A stretch of DNA of 64,000 nucleotides from Hyphomicrobiales bacterium (GTDB taxonomy: Bacteria; Pseudomonadota; Alphaproteobacteria; Rhizobiales; JAJFHB01). The notes beneath the pieces are model-generated. The model did no database searches and was not told the origin of the DNA. It worked only from the letters and a program-made list of their open reading frames with translations. Below, one piece after another: positions 1 to 12,577 of the stretch. Within the stretch, counting starts at the first letter, position 1. Every line of letters starts with the position of its first letter. The stretch is from positions 1 to 64,000 of the forward strand of contig JAJFHE010000015.1 of the NCBI GenBank assembly GCA_021775755.1, written 5' to 3'. The translations under genes were made by a program, and so were the position numbers.

Positions 1-72
1 CAGCGCCTCGCGCTTGAACTCGGAACTGAAACGTTTGTATCGACGTTTTGCCTTCGGTTTTGGATTCTGCAT
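1..72 (-). CDS. IS3-family transposase OrfA, N-terminus (cut by window edge)
   Basis: Reading leftward from the ATG at 70-72 gives 24 residues that are rich in Lys and Arg and end in the FSSEFKREAL signature. That signature opens the helix-turn-helix of IS3/IS911-type OrfA proteins. A strong ribosome binding site (GGAGGTG) lies just upstream on the minus strand. The rest of the gene lies outside the window, so it cannot be said whether the element is intact. OrfA normally binds the element ends and is fused to OrfB by frameshifting to make the transposase. Confidence 0.7.
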   Translation of the reverse strand, partial: MQNPKPKAKRRYKRFSSEFKREAL

Positions 73-118
73 CTGACACCTCCAAGCGCTCATAGCGCCT
101 CAGTTTAGGTGTCCACCA
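1..118 (-). mobile_element. Terminal part of an IS3-type insertion sequence
   Basis: The OrfA start is preceded by a short non-coding stretch that runs to about 118 and reads, on the minus strand, TGGTGGACACCTAAACTGAG. IS3-family ends begin with TG and lie a few tens of bases from OrfA, which fits. The exact boundary and the target duplication cannot be fixed from one end. Confidence 0.55.
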
Positions 119-349
119 AACAAGGGCAAAACCAATGTGCCTTAAACGGAAGTTCGCGGTGCCGTCAAATCACGTCACAATTCAGCGTATCGCGATGCCG
201 GCGGAGGGGCCGTCCACAGCATCAAAAGGCGCCGTTCCGCATCTCGGCTTTATGTGCAAGAGCGGAGGACAGTATCAGCCGCCTCTCCGCTTGTTTCCCC
301 GGGACGAGACGCTAACCTGTCGGAACGGCAAAAAAAGGAGGGACATGGC

Positions 350-718
350 ATGTGGGAAGCGAAGGTCATCAAGGCCGAAGACGTCGTCTTCGAGGACAGA
401 GTAGGTCAGGACCCGGTGAAGACGCGTTTCGCGCGTATCGTTCGCCAACCGCTGAGTGGTGGCCTCGGTTTCGGCATCCTCGAGTGCGATGACATGGATG
501 CAGATTGGTATATAAATTACGATGAGATATTTTACATTCTCGAAGGCAATTTCCGCTGCATCATCGATGGCAAAGTCTACGAGGGAGAAGCTGGCGACAC
601 CATCTTTTTGCCAAAGGACACGCAGTTGCACTACGAGTCGACCGGTAAGGCGAAGCTGCTTTATATCGTAAACCCTGAGGGCAATGTGCGTTGGCGTTCG
701 CTGGTCGGTCGTGATTGA
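350..718 (+). CDS. Small cupin-domain protein (EutQ-like fold)
   Basis: A protein of 122 residues. The start at 350 is chosen because a strong GGAGGG site sits 7 bases upstream; the frame stays open further upstream but without a comparable site. Residues about 45-110 form one cupin beta-barrel: a YDEIFYILEGNF motif, then GEAGDTIFLPK and a HYES turn. The usual metal-binding His pair of cupin motif 1 (HxH) is not evident (YDE instead), so metal-dependent catalysis is uncertain. Single-domain cupins of this kind resemble EutQ or sugar- and ligand-binding cupins. The gene stands alone between an IS3 end and an adenylate cyclase, which suggests an acquired gene. No substrate can be assigned. Confidence 0.75.
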   Translation: MWEAKVIKAEDVVFEDRVGQDPVKTRFARIVRQPLSGGLGFGILECDDMDADWYINYDEIFYILEGNFRCIIDGKVYEGEAGDTIFLPKDTQLHYESTGKAKLLYIVNPEGNVRWRSLVGRD

Positions 719-908
719 CGGGCACCCAAAGGCGCCGCCCACTGTGACGGGGACTTGATCTGACTTCCGCTTTTACCCCACAGGCAGACGTTACGAAGCA
801 CATGGGTTGACTTCCGAAATGTGCCATACCCGGACATTGAAGCAACGCTCTGGAATTGTGGATTTCGCTCACATTGTCGGTTAGTTTGCTTTTGAAGGGA
901 CGACCATC

Positions 909-2630
909 TTGGAACGCAGGCTCGCCGCTATCCTCGCCGCTGATGTCGTTGGCTACTCGCGCATTATGGGTGCAGACGAAGCTGGCACATTGGCACGCCT
1001 TAAGAGCTTCGAAAGCGAAGTCATTGATCCGACCGTCTCCAGTCACTCCGGCCGAATCGTCAAGCGCATGGGCGATGGCTATCTAGTCGAATTTCAAAGT
1101 GTCGTTTCCGCCGTCGAATGCGCGATGAGCTGGCAGGCGCGCGCAGTCGATCCCATAATCTTCCGTATAGGCATTAATCTGGGCGACGTGATCGTTGAAG
1201 ACGACGATCTTTACGGTGACGGTGTAAATGTGGCGTCGCGGCTCGAAGCTCTGGCTGAAACTGGCGGGATATGCCTGTCAGAGGATGCCTGGCGCCAGGT
1301 CCGTGGAAAGATCGAGGCAAATTTCGAGGATCTCGGAAGCAAGCAGCTCAAGAATATCGCCGAGCCGATGCGCGTTTACCACCTGTCTTCAGGCACCGTG
1401 TCTGCGCCCGGCAAACCCGAAGGAGAAACCGTAGCCACAAGCGCTTCCTCAGCCTGGAAGTTGCCGGGCGTCCTACTATCGCCGTTCCGCCACCTGGGTT
1501 TAAGCGTTGACGCGGAGGCCCTGGCCTCCGGCCTGACCGAAACCCTTGCCGCGGCCCTTGCGCACTTCGAGGAGTTCGAACTCATTGACCCAGGCAGCGC
1601 CGGCACGGCAATCACGGCCAGCGGAACCCTTGAGGCGGCGCGCCGGCTTGGCTCGCGCTATATTCTTGAAGGTACGGTGCAGGTCGCACTTCAGAGGGTG
1701 CGCATCGGCGTACAGCTCATCGATGTAGCCAGCGGCCAGCGGGTCTGGTCAGAGACCCTTGATCGCAAATTGGATGATGTTTTCGCCCTGCAGGACGATA
1801 TCACCGCCTTCGTAGCGTCGACCATGGGCGATGCGGTGGGCGAAGAACAGGCAAAAGCGATCTCCCAGAAACCGACCGCCGACCTCGACCTCGGCGAGCT
1901 GATGATCCGCGGCATTCAACATTTGCACAGGGCCAATCGCAAAGACAACGAAGCGGCGCGGACCATATTTGAACGGGTACGCGAGGTGGACCCAGACGGT
2001 TTGTTTCCAACCCTTTGCCTTTGCTGGACCTTTGCTTTGGAGTTGGCCAATGGCTGGTCACAGTCCCGACCAGACACCCTTGAATACAGCCTGGACCAGA
2101 TGCGCGGCCTTATGCGTCGCCATCCGCGCTCTGCCCACGCACATCGGCTCATGAGCCGTCTCAATTTCTTTAAGGGAGATCACACAGAGGGCCTTGCTCA
2201 TGCCAGGCGCGCCTTCGAGCTGAATCCTTATCACAGCGATATGATGACCGCCTTAGGCATGGCGCTTTTGTGGAACGGCCAGCCTGACGAGGCCCTAGTG
2301 CAGCTTGAGCGCGCCTTCGCGACAAATCCCTATGTTCCTGACTCCTTCAAGCAATATCTCACGCTCGGCTACTTTCTTGCCGGCCGCCATGAAGAGGGAC
2401 TTCAGACCCTGAGCAACAGCGAGGGCGGGACATCCGCCTTGAGGACATACCGGATCCTCAACCTGGTAGGGCTGGAGCGTATTGCCGAAGCCCGAGAACA
2501 GGCGCAAATTCTGCTGGAGGAGAATCCAGCCTTTACTGTTAGAACCACGTATTTGCTACGCTCATTCAAGCGCACGGAGGAACGCGAACGGATATCTGCT
2601 GCACTGCGCTTGGCTGGCCTGCCGGAATGA
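909..2630 (+). CDS. Class III adenylate/guanylate cyclase with TolB-like and TPR C-terminal region
   Basis: A protein of 573 residues. The start is TTG at 909, supported by the classic N-terminus MERRLAAILAADVVGYSR of rhizobial cyclases. Residues 1-160 are the cyclase homology domain: metal-binding Asp12 and Asp93, Lys52 in KRMGDGY, and the transition-state pair Asn107/Arg111 in GVNVASRLEAL, so it looks active. Residues about 190-310 resemble the TolB-like/FlgO-type region found after such cyclases (GSRYILEGTVQ, then an RVWSETLDR stretch). The remainder is helical with TPR-like units. It probably makes cAMP in the cytoplasm with the TPR part sensing or scaffolding. Rhizobial genomes carry many paralogues of this architecture. 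It is flanked by IS remnants. Confidence 0.9.
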   Translation: MERRLAAILAADVVGYSRIMGADEAGTLARLKSFESEVIDPTVSSHSGRIVKRMGDGYLVEFQSVVSAVECAMSWQARAVDPIIFRIGINLGDVIVEDDDLYGDGVNVASRLEALAETGGICLSEDAWRQVRGKIEANFEDLGSKQLKNIAEPMRVYHLSSGTVSAPGKPEGETVATSASSAWKLPGVLLSPFRHLGLSVDAEALASGLTETLAAALAHFEEFELIDPGSAGTAITASGTLEAARRLGSRYILEGTVQVALQRVRIGVQLIDVASGQRVWSETLDRKLDDVFALQDDITAFVASTMGDAVGEEQAKAISQKPTADLDLGELMIRGIQHLHRANRKDNEAARTIFERVREVDPDGLFPTLCLCWTFALELANGWSQSRPDTLEYSLDQMRGLMRRHPRSAHAHRLMSRLNFFKGDHTEGLAHARRAFELNPYHSDMMTALGMALLWNGQPDEALVQLERAFATNPYVPDSFKQYLTLGYFLAGRHEEGLQTLSNSEGGTSALRTYRILNLVGLERIAEAREQAQILLEENPAFTVRTTYLLRSFKRTEERERISAALRLAGLPE

Positions 2631-2736
2631 CCGAGTTGGGTCATTTTCCTCCGTTTCCGATCTGTCAAATCAACGGTGAATGTGCACCCGAAATCGGACA
2701 CTTGAGCAGTCTCATTGCCGGACATGCCTCGATTGT

Positions 2737-2763
2737 GATTCAAGCTCGCAGGAGCTTCGAATC
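2737..2763. repeat. Imperfect palindrome in the IS5-type remnant leader
   Basis: GATTCAAGCTC is followed three bases later by GGAGCTTCGAATC, giving an imperfect inverted repeat directly before the transposase ATG. It probably belongs to the left non-coding part of the IS5-type element. It could also form a small hairpin in the transposase mRNA. Confidence 0.45.
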
Positions 2764-2925
2764 ATGCGCTATGAACTCACTGACCTTGAGTGGTCGATTA
2801 TCCGACCGGCTTTGCCGGCGAGGTTTCGCGGTGTTGGGCGCGTCGATGAACCGTGTGCACTGAATGGCATCGTCTGGGTGCAAAGATTGGGAGCGCCATG
2901 GCGTCACGGGCACGAAGGCGCCTAA
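2764..2925 (+). pseudogene. IS5-family transposase, N-terminal fragment
   Basis: Starting at the ATG at 2764 the frame reads MRYELTDLEWSIIRPALP and then GIVWVQRLGAPWRHGHEGA before a stop at 2923-2925. This is the DUF4096-type N-terminal domain of IS5/IS427-group transposases, which normally continue for 100-250 residues to a DDE catalytic core. Only about 53 residues remain, so the gene is a truncated relic. Its stop overlaps the stop of the convergent pbp1A gene, which means the right half of the element has been lost at or near the pbp1A 3' end. Confidence 0.75.
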
Positions 2926-4967
2926 CGCGTACTCTCGCTGATCTCGTCAACGAAAGACCCGGAACTTCCGCCAGTGCCGCCGCCGGTTGGCGCCCGTGGC
3001 GCGTCTGCAGTATCGCCGCGCAGGAAATCCTGAATTGTGGCGACGGAGAAGTTGCGCAGAATGTCAACGATACCACGCGGTTCGACAGCGCCACCGCCCG
3101 GCAGCGGAGCGGGTGCGTAGCCGCGCATGGCAGCCATCATGATGTCGCGCCAGATCTCCGTCGGCAATCCCCCGCCGGTTACGTCGCGCATGGGCGTGCC
3201 ATCGTCATTGCCTGTCCACACGCCAGCGACGAGTGCCGCGGTATAGCCGACGAACCAGGCGTCGCGGGAGTCCTGGCTGGTGCCGGTCTTGCCGGCAGCG
3301 GGGTGCTCGCCGAGCGCACCGCGCCGGCCGGTGCCTTCGCGGATCACCTGGCTCAGCATGTCGTTCATGGCGCCGACATGGCGGGGCTCTATCACCCGCC
3401 CCGCGCCTGAGCCGTCGCGCCGGTAGACGAGCTCGCCGGAGGTGGTGGTGATCTGCGTGATAACGTGCGGCAGTACACCGAAGCCGCCATTGGCGAAACT
3501 GCCATAGGCGCCGGTGAGCTCGAGAAGGATTACTTCCGCCGTGCCGAGCGCCAGGGAGGCGTTGTTGTGGAGCGGCGTGCGGATGCCCAGCCGGCGCGCC
3601 CGCTCAACCACTTCGCCGACCCCCAGTTCCATGGTCAGCCGCACGGCGATGGTGTTGAGTGAGTTGACGAGACCCTGCCGCAGACTGACCGGACCGTAGT
3701 GCCGGCCGGAATAGTTGCGCGGCTGCCAGTCGCCGATGCGGAACGGCTCGTCGACCCTGATCGTTTCAGGCGTCAGACCGTTCTCCAGCGCCGCAAGATA
3801 GACAAAGGGCTTGAAGGCCGAGCCGGGCTGGCGTTGCGCCTGAACGGCGCGGTTGTACTGGCTCTGGGCGTAGGACGCGCCGCCGATGAGGGCGCGGATC
3901 TCGCCTCTCGGTGTCATTACGACAGCCGCGGCCTGGGAAACGTTGGAGGCCGTGCCATTGGCGTCGAGATGCCGGCGCACCACTGCCTCCGCGGCCTCCT
4001 GCATTTCGATGTCGATGGTGGTGTGGACGATGAGATTATTTTCGCTTGCCGCAACAAAGGACGGCACGAGTTCAGCGATCCAGTCGACGATGTACTGTTT
4101 GGCCGACGCGGTTGAGACGCGGGCGAGAGCGGCTGGGTTGTCAACCGCAAGCCTGCCGTCGATCGGTGAAATAAACTCCGAGCGCACCATGGCGTCGAGA
4201 ACAAGCGCGGCGCGGGCCCGCGAACGCTCGCGGCTGGCGGTTGGCGAATACCGCGACGGCGCCTTGAGCGCACCGGCCAGCATCGCCGCCTCGGGCAGGT
4301 TCACATAACGCGCCGACTTGTCGAAAAAGCGCTGCGCGGCCGCCTCGACTCCATAGGCGCCGCCGCCGAAGTAGACGCGGTTCACGTAGAGCTGGAGGAT
4401 TTCTTCCTTGGAGTAGGTGTATTCAAGCCACAGGGCGAGGACCAGTTCCTGAAGTTTTCGCTTGTAGGTGCGCTCAGGCTGCAAAAACAGGTTCTTGGCG
4501 AGTTGCTGGGTGATCGTCGAGCCACCCTGCACAATGCGGCCACTGCGCATGTTTGCATAGGCCGCGCGGATCAGGCCGATGGGGTCGACGCCGAAATGAC
4601 TGTAAAACCTGCGGTCTTCGATGGCGATGACCGCTTCAGGCACATAGTCCGGCAACTCGTCGAGACGGATCTGGTCGCCCTGGAAGACACCGCGATGGGC
4701 GAGCACCTCGCCGTTTGCGGCCAGCACCACAATGCCGCGCTCACGTTCGGGAAGCCGGTAGACGTCCGGCGCTGAAACGGACAGCACAACATAGGCCGCA
4801 GCGCCTGTGCCGATAATGCCGACCCAGGTGACGAGCACCAGTGTCCAGTAGAATATCCGCCCGAGGAACGAGCGGCGGCGCGCCTTGGTTTTCGGATTGG
4901 CGGCACGTCCACGCCGGCGCGGCGAGGTGTCATCCTCTCCGCCATTGCGCGATTTCTTTTTCGCCAT
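2922..4967 (-). CDS. mrcA: Penicillin-binding protein 1A (bifunctional glycosyltransferase/transpeptidase)
   Basis: A protein of 681 residues. A basic cytoplasmic tail (1-33) precedes one membrane segment at about 37-62. The GT51 glycosyltransferase domain follows, with Glu117 in EDRRFYSHFG and the QGGSTITQQLAKN motif at about 147-159. The transpeptidase domain has S383-A-F-K386, S436-L-N and K560-T-G-T. All catalytic motifs are intact, so it should polymerise and cross-link peptidoglycan in the periplasm. The C-terminus is a Gly/Ser-rich tail that ends exactly where an IS5 relic begins, so the last residues may not be the ancestral ones. A perfect CtrA-like site lies about 105 bases upstream. 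Which PBP1 paralogue it corresponds to is inferred. Confidence 0.93.
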   Translation of the reverse strand: MAKKKSRNGGEDDTSPRRRGRAANPKTKARRRSFLGRIFYWTLVLVTWVGIIGTGAAAYVVLSVSAPDVYRLPERERGIVVLAANGEVLAHRGVFQGDQIRLDELPDYVPEAVIAIEDRRFYSHFGVDPIGLIRAAYANMRSGRIVQGGSTITQQLAKNLFLQPERTYKRKLQELVLALWLEYTYSKEEILQLYVNRVYFGGGAYGVEAAAQRFFDKSARYVNLPEAAMLAGALKAPSRYSPTASRERSRARAALVLDAMVRSEFISPIDGRLAVDNPAALARVSTASAKQYIVDWIAELVPSFVAASENNLIVHTTIDIEMQEAAEAVVRRHLDANGTASNVSQAAAVVMTPRGEIRALIGGASYAQSQYNRAVQAQRQPGSAFKPFVYLAALENGLTPETIRVDEPFRIGDWQPRNYSGRHYGPVSLRQGLVNSLNTIAVRLTMELGVGEVVERARRLGIRTPLHNNASLALGTAEVILLELTGAYGSFANGGFGVLPHVITQITTTSGELVYRRDGSGAGRVIEPRHVGAMNDMLSQVIREGTGRRGALGEHPAAGKTGTSQDSRDAWFVGYTAALVAGVWTGNDDGTPMRDVTGGGLPTEIWRDIMMAAMRGYAPAPLPGGGAVEPRGIVDILRNFSVATIQDFLRGDTADAPRAPTGGGTGGSSGSFVDEISESTR

Positions 4968-5071
4968 GGACGCAAAAGTCCCGTTGTGGTTGCCGCCCTC
5001 TCAAGCGTAACGCGCGTATTTGAGCGCGGAATCATGTCCGCGAGATGGCGCAGATCTTAGGGCTCGCGCGA

Positions 5072-5086
5072 TTAAGGTCCTGTTAA
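5072..5086. promoter_or_regulatory. Candidate CtrA binding site (TTAA-N7-TTAA)
   Basis: The sequence TTAAGGTCCTGTTAA is a perfect match to the TTAA-N7-TTAA recognition pattern of the alphaproteobacterial cell-cycle regulator CtrA. It lies between gyrB and pbp1A, about 105 bases upstream of the pbp1A start codon. Binding is inferred from the motif alone. Confidence 0.5.
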
Positions 5087-5114
5087 CACTGCAACCAGCG
5101 CCTTACGTCATGAC

Positions 5115-8725
<3,611 letters not shown>

Positions 8726-8782
8726 TCGGGCTTGGAGCCTTTATGAACGGCGGCGCTTGCATCGTGCGCCGCGGCGCGATTG

Positions 8783-9901
8783 TCAGACGCGCATCGGCAT
8801 CAAAACGTAGAGCGCGGTCTCGTCATCGGTATCGCGCACGATTGTCGGAGAGCCTGCATCGGACAGCAAAAACAACGCACTATCGCTGCCGAGCTGGCCT
8901 GTGATGTCGAGGAGATAACGAGCGTTGAATCCGATATCGAGCGCATCGGCATCGTAGTCGACCGCAAGCTCTTCGACTGCGCTGCCGCTGTCTGGGTTAT
9001 TGACGGAGAGCGTGAGTTTTTCTTTTTCAAGATTGAGTTTGACGGCCCGGCCCTTTTCGCTGGAAACCGTCGACACCCGATCGACCGCGTGTGCAAAAGT
9101 GCGCGCGTCGACCGTCATGGTCTTCTCGTTATCTTTTGGAATGACGCGCTCGTAGTCGGGGAAGGTGCCATCGATCAACTTGGAGGTCAGCACTACCGAA
9201 CCGATGGAAAACCGCACCTTGGTCGGGGATAGATCGACACTCACTTCACCGTCGTCCTGTTCGACGATCTTGTGAAGCTCAAGAACGGTTTTGCGCGGAA
9301 CGATAATGCCCGGCATGCCGGCGGCACCGTCGGGCAGCGGATACTGCACCTGTGCCAGGCGGTGGCCATCGGTCGCAACGGCGCGCAAATATGATGTGCC
9401 ATCGACACTGACCTCGTGCAGATAAATGCCGTTGAGGTAGTAGCGCGTCTCCTCGGTGGAGATCGCAAAGCGGGTCTTCTCAATGAGCCGCTTGAGCTGG
9501 CCGGCGTCGAGCTTGAAGTGCTGCTCGAATTCACCCGCCGAAAGGTCGGGAAATTCCTCCGACGGCAATGCCTGAAGAGTAAACTGGGAGCGGCCGCAAC
9601 GCACCGTCAGACGATGTTCGTCCGGACCCTGCTCAATCTCTAGCTGGGAACCATCGGGTAGCTTGCGCACGATATCGTACAGCATGTGTGCCGGCGCGGT
9701 TGTCGCGCCTTCCTGCGAAACTTCCGCGGCTGCGGTTTCGATCACTTCGACATCGAGATCGGTGGCGGTCAGCCGGACCGACTGTGCTTCGGCCTGGAAC
9801 AGAACATTGGACAGGATCGGAATGGTATTGCGCCGCTCCACGACACTTTGAACGTGATTTAGGGAGGTCAGCAATTCGGAGCGTTCAATTGTTACGCGCA
9901 T
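8783..9901 (-). CDS. dnaN: DNA polymerase III beta subunit (sliding clamp)
   Basis: A protein of 372 residues, the expected length for the clamp. Three repeated clamp folds can be followed. Typical segments are NTIPILSNVLFQAE, RFAISTEETRYYLNGIYLH, RAVATDGHRLAQ and the C-terminal YVLMPMRV, which lines the peptide-binding pocket for polymerase and other partners. The dimer forms a ring on DNA and tethers the replicative polymerase. The gap to dnaA is about 300 bases, so it may have its own promoter. Confidence 0.98.
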   Translation of the reverse strand: MRVTIERSELLTSLNHVQSVVERRNTIPILSNVLFQAEAQSVRLTATDLDVEVIETAAAEVSQEGATTAPAHMLYDIVRKLPDGSQLEIEQGPDEHRLTVRCGRSQFTLQALPSEEFPDLSAGEFEQHFKLDAGQLKRLIEKTRFAISTEETRYYLNGIYLHEVSVDGTSYLRAVATDGHRLAQVQYPLPDGAAGMPGIIVPRKTVLELHKIVEQDDGEVSVDLSPTKVRFSIGSVVLTSKLIDGTFPDYERVIPKDNEKTMTVDARTFAHAVDRVSTVSSEKGRAVKLNLEKEKLTLSVNNPDSGSAVEELAVDYDADALDIGFNARYLLDITGQLGSDSALFLLSDAGSPTIVRDTDDETALYVLMPMRV

Positions 9902-10203
9902 GGCATGAACCCGTTAATCCTGTGGTGCCGTTCGTCGGACCGCAATTTGCGGACCGGTAAATGCCGGGCCGGTTCAGCGCGGCGGCGTGGTTTGATTCGA
10001 TCCGGCAAGAACGCGCCGGAGACCTGGGGTTTTAAAGCGATGCGGCGTCGCCGTCCAGTGCGCCTGGACATGTTCCAACTCCATGCAGTGGCGTTTAAGA
10101 GAATCATGGATAGGGGGGAAAATCAATGGCCCAAAGGCTGCGGCCCGCGAGCGCCGGGAGGAACGCCGCGAACCGCACCATGCTGCGCTCTGGCAGGTAT
10201 GAC
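9902..10203. other. dnaA-dnaN intergenic region
   Basis: About 300 bases without a credible gene on either strand. It probably holds the dnaN promoter and leader on the minus strand. I see no strong hairpin terminator and no clear DnaA box. It contains two GANTC sites, the target of the CcrM-type methylase found in most alphaproteobacteria. Confidence 0.5.
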
Positions 10204-11628
10204 TCAAGCCTGCTCGAGCAGCCTGACCAGAAGTGTAACTTCGCGGGCAAGCTTCTCGTCCGCCTTGATGAGCGATTCAATCTTGCGCACCGCGTGAAGC
10301 ACCGTGGAATGGTCCCGCCCGCCGAAACGGCGGCCGATTTCCGGCAGTGATCGTGTGGTCAGCGTTTTGGCGAGATACATCCCGATCTGACGCGGACGCA
10401 CGATGCTGCGGGCACGGCGAGGCGACAGAAGATCCGCCTTAGGAACATTATAGTGGCGGCCAACGATGCGCAGAATATCATCGATTTTGACCCGCTGGCC
10501 CTGGGTCGGATTGACCAGATCGCGGATCGCGATGGCGGCCATGTCCACTGTGATGGCCGATTTCGTCAGCTGAAGCGTGGCGATAACCCGTGTCAGCGCG
10601 CCTTCTAGTTCGCGCCCGCCACCTGTGATGCGGTTGGCAAGAAACTCAATGACATCGTCTGGAACATCAAGCGCCGGGATGCGCCGCGAGGCATCTTCGA
10701 GACGCTGGCGCAGAATGTCCCGGCGCAGCTCGAGTTCCGGCGGCACGATATCGAGAACGAGGCCACCGGCAAGGCGCGAGCGCATGCGGTTGTCGATATT
10801 TTCAAGCTGCGCGGGCGGCAGATCAGCGGCAATGATCACTTGCCGGCCGGAGTCCACCAGCGAATTGAACGTGTGATAGAACTCCTGATGCATCGCTTTG
10901 CCCTGCAGGAACTGAAAGTCATCGACAAGCAGAACATCGAGGCCCTGAAAACGGTCTTTGAAGGACAACGTGTCCTTGGCGTCGAGCGCGGCCTTGAAAT
11001 GATACATAAAACGTTCCGCGGTGATGTAGAGCACGCGGCGTTCAGGATTATTCTGGCTGATATGGCGGGAGATCGCATTCAGGAGGTGCGACTTGCCAAG
11101 CCCGGACGCGCTGTGCAGATAAAGCGGATTGAACCCAACCGGCATGCCGGGATCGGCCTCCGCGACACGTACCGCCGCGGCGTGGGCCAAGGCATTCGAT
11201 TTTCCGACAACGAAGGTCTGGAAGGTCAGGCTGTGATCGAAGGATTTGGCGGAGTGCGCGCCACCGGCTCTCCACGACTGCCCCTGGCACGGCTGTTCAG
11301 GTGTGCCGCGAGGTTGTGCCCGGCGATGGTCAGCCGGCCGCGCTGACATATCGCCCGATGAGGAACGAATGGGCTTGCCGCGCGGACGTACGCTGATTTC
11401 GACGTTCTCCACGGTGCCGAGCTCTGCCGCGCACAGGTCCAGCAGTTTATCGAAATAGTGCGATTGAACCCAGTTGCGGAGAAACCTCGTCGGCACCGAT
11501 ACATGCACAATGGCCTCGTGCATGCCCTCTATTTCCATGCGCGCAAACCAGCTTGAATAGAGATCCTCGCCCAGCTCGGCGCGCAGCCGCTGCGCAATCT
11601 TCGTCCACTGTTCCTTTAGTCTGCTCAT
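10204..11628 (-). CDS. dnaA: Chromosomal replication initiator protein DnaA
   Basis: A protein of 474 residues from the ATG at 11628, preceded by a GGGGAT stretch. The frame is open to 11790, but family homology begins only at WTKIAQRLRAELGEDLYSSW. Domain I is residues 1-90 and a poorly conserved linker follows. The AAA+ domain has a P-loop written SASGLGKS at about 173-180, in which the first Gly of the usual motif is Ser, and a Walker B LLVDDFQFLQGK. Domain IV ends with GMYLAKTLTTRSLPEIGRRF and GGRDHSTVLHAVRKIE, the DnaA-box-binding signature. It melts the origin and loads the helicase. It leads dnaN-recF-gyrB. Confidence 0.97.
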   Translation of the reverse strand: MSRLKEQWTKIAQRLRAELGEDLYSSWFARMEIEGMHEAIVHVSVPTRFLRNWVQSHYFDKLLDLCAAELGTVENVEISVRPRGKPIRSSSGDMSARPADHRRAQPRGTPEQPCQGQSWRAGGAHSAKSFDHSLTFQTFVVGKSNALAHAAAVRVAEADPGMPVGFNPLYLHSASGLGKSHLLNAISRHISQNNPERRVLYITAERFMYHFKAALDAKDTLSFKDRFQGLDVLLVDDFQFLQGKAMHQEFYHTFNSLVDSGRQVIIAADLPPAQLENIDNRMRSRLAGGLVLDIVPPELELRRDILRQRLEDASRRIPALDVPDDVIEFLANRITGGGRELEGALTRVIATLQLTKSAITVDMAAIAIRDLVNPTQGQRVKIDDILRIVGRHYNVPKADLLSPRRARSIVRPRQIGMYLAKTLTTRSLPEIGRRFGGRDHSTVLHAVRKIESLIKADEKLAREVTLLVRLLEQA

Positions 11629-12509
11629 ACGATCCCCGCCGTCATCGGATTCTGAATCACCCAGCCCATTGCGCGTGTCCAACCGCACAATCCGGGCGGA
11701 TGATTCTCCCAGTCCCGACAGTGTCGTATTACGTTCGCGCCGGTTGTGTGTTTCGTCCCGCGCGTTGCGAATATTCTGAGTGTGTACCACTTTGCCGCCC
11801 CTATATGTGTGCGCCGCCGACGCCGTTTACGGCGTTTGATTTCTGCCCCGGCTCCAACCCTACCCCGTGCTGAAGCCTGAGATTCCGTTGGAAGCCTATG
11901 CCCCTCCTTGGCTCATACTAATACTCATTTGTGTTATTGGTTTTATTCGCGAACTAACAGTATTTAGGCACAAATGTCCCGCTTCGACAGGTATACGTGC
12001 CCTGCCAAACGCAACTCTAACATGTATCGTAGATGTAACTCAGGGGTGAGGTGTTTAGTTATTTTTGTGGTGACCCACCCGAGCACCGTTACTTGAACGC
12101 CAACCTACCAACCAACACTTCGACTTACTGATTTTCGCCGCTGCTATTGGCCGCCCGGCGTAAGAGCTACATTACACAGGCGCCTCAGGGCGCGCAAGCG
12201 CGGAATCTGCAGCACGGCCCTGTGACGCACCGGAATCAGCCGATTCAGCTACAACAATTTTGCTACTTGCAATCGGCAACGCCTTGACTCCGTTCAGTGA
12301 ATCGACACCGGGGACATCGGGCCCGGAAACCGTGTTTTTTCTGCAGTTTCCAGCCGTTTTCACGCAATGTGCGGCGCAAAATTCCAGCGCCTCAATCGCT
12401 ACAAAATCATGACGCAACTAAGCTCTTGTTTTGGCAACGGAAACGCTGCCGATTTTGAAACGGGCGTTTTCGACCTTGCGTGCAACGCAGCGAGACCGCG
12501 TAAAAGTAA
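11629..12509. other. Long gene-free region upstream of dnaA; candidate origin/dnaA promoter region
   Basis: About 880 bases between dnaA and the rpsT terminators carry no convincing gene. The part around 11920-12070 is visibly richer in A and T than its surroundings. GANTC sites occur at 11648, 11654, 11702, 11881, 12233, 12242 and 12299. No perfect DnaA box (TTATCCACA) is present; the closest is TTAGGCACA near 11974, with two mismatches. The dnaA promoter must lie here. An origin is possible because a dnaA-adjacent origin is common in bacteria, but in several alphaproteobacteria the origin lies elsewhere, near hemE. Confidence 0.35.
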
Positions 12510-12530
12510 CGGCCCGCAAAGGGCGGGCCG
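12510..12530 (-). terminator. Distal terminator of rpsT
   Basis: An 8-bp GC stem (CGGCCCGC/GCGGGCCG) with a 5-base loop. On the minus strand it is followed by GTTACTTTTACG, a weak T-rich tail. It backs up the proximal terminator at 12578. Confidence 0.6.
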
Positions 12531-12577
12531 GTGCAGGAAAAAGGGTCGGCGAAAGGCGAACCGGCGCAAAATGAAAC

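Noticed and set aside
11974..11982. DnaA box
   Set aside because: TTAGGCACA differs from the consensus at two positions; it is too weak to call as a site.
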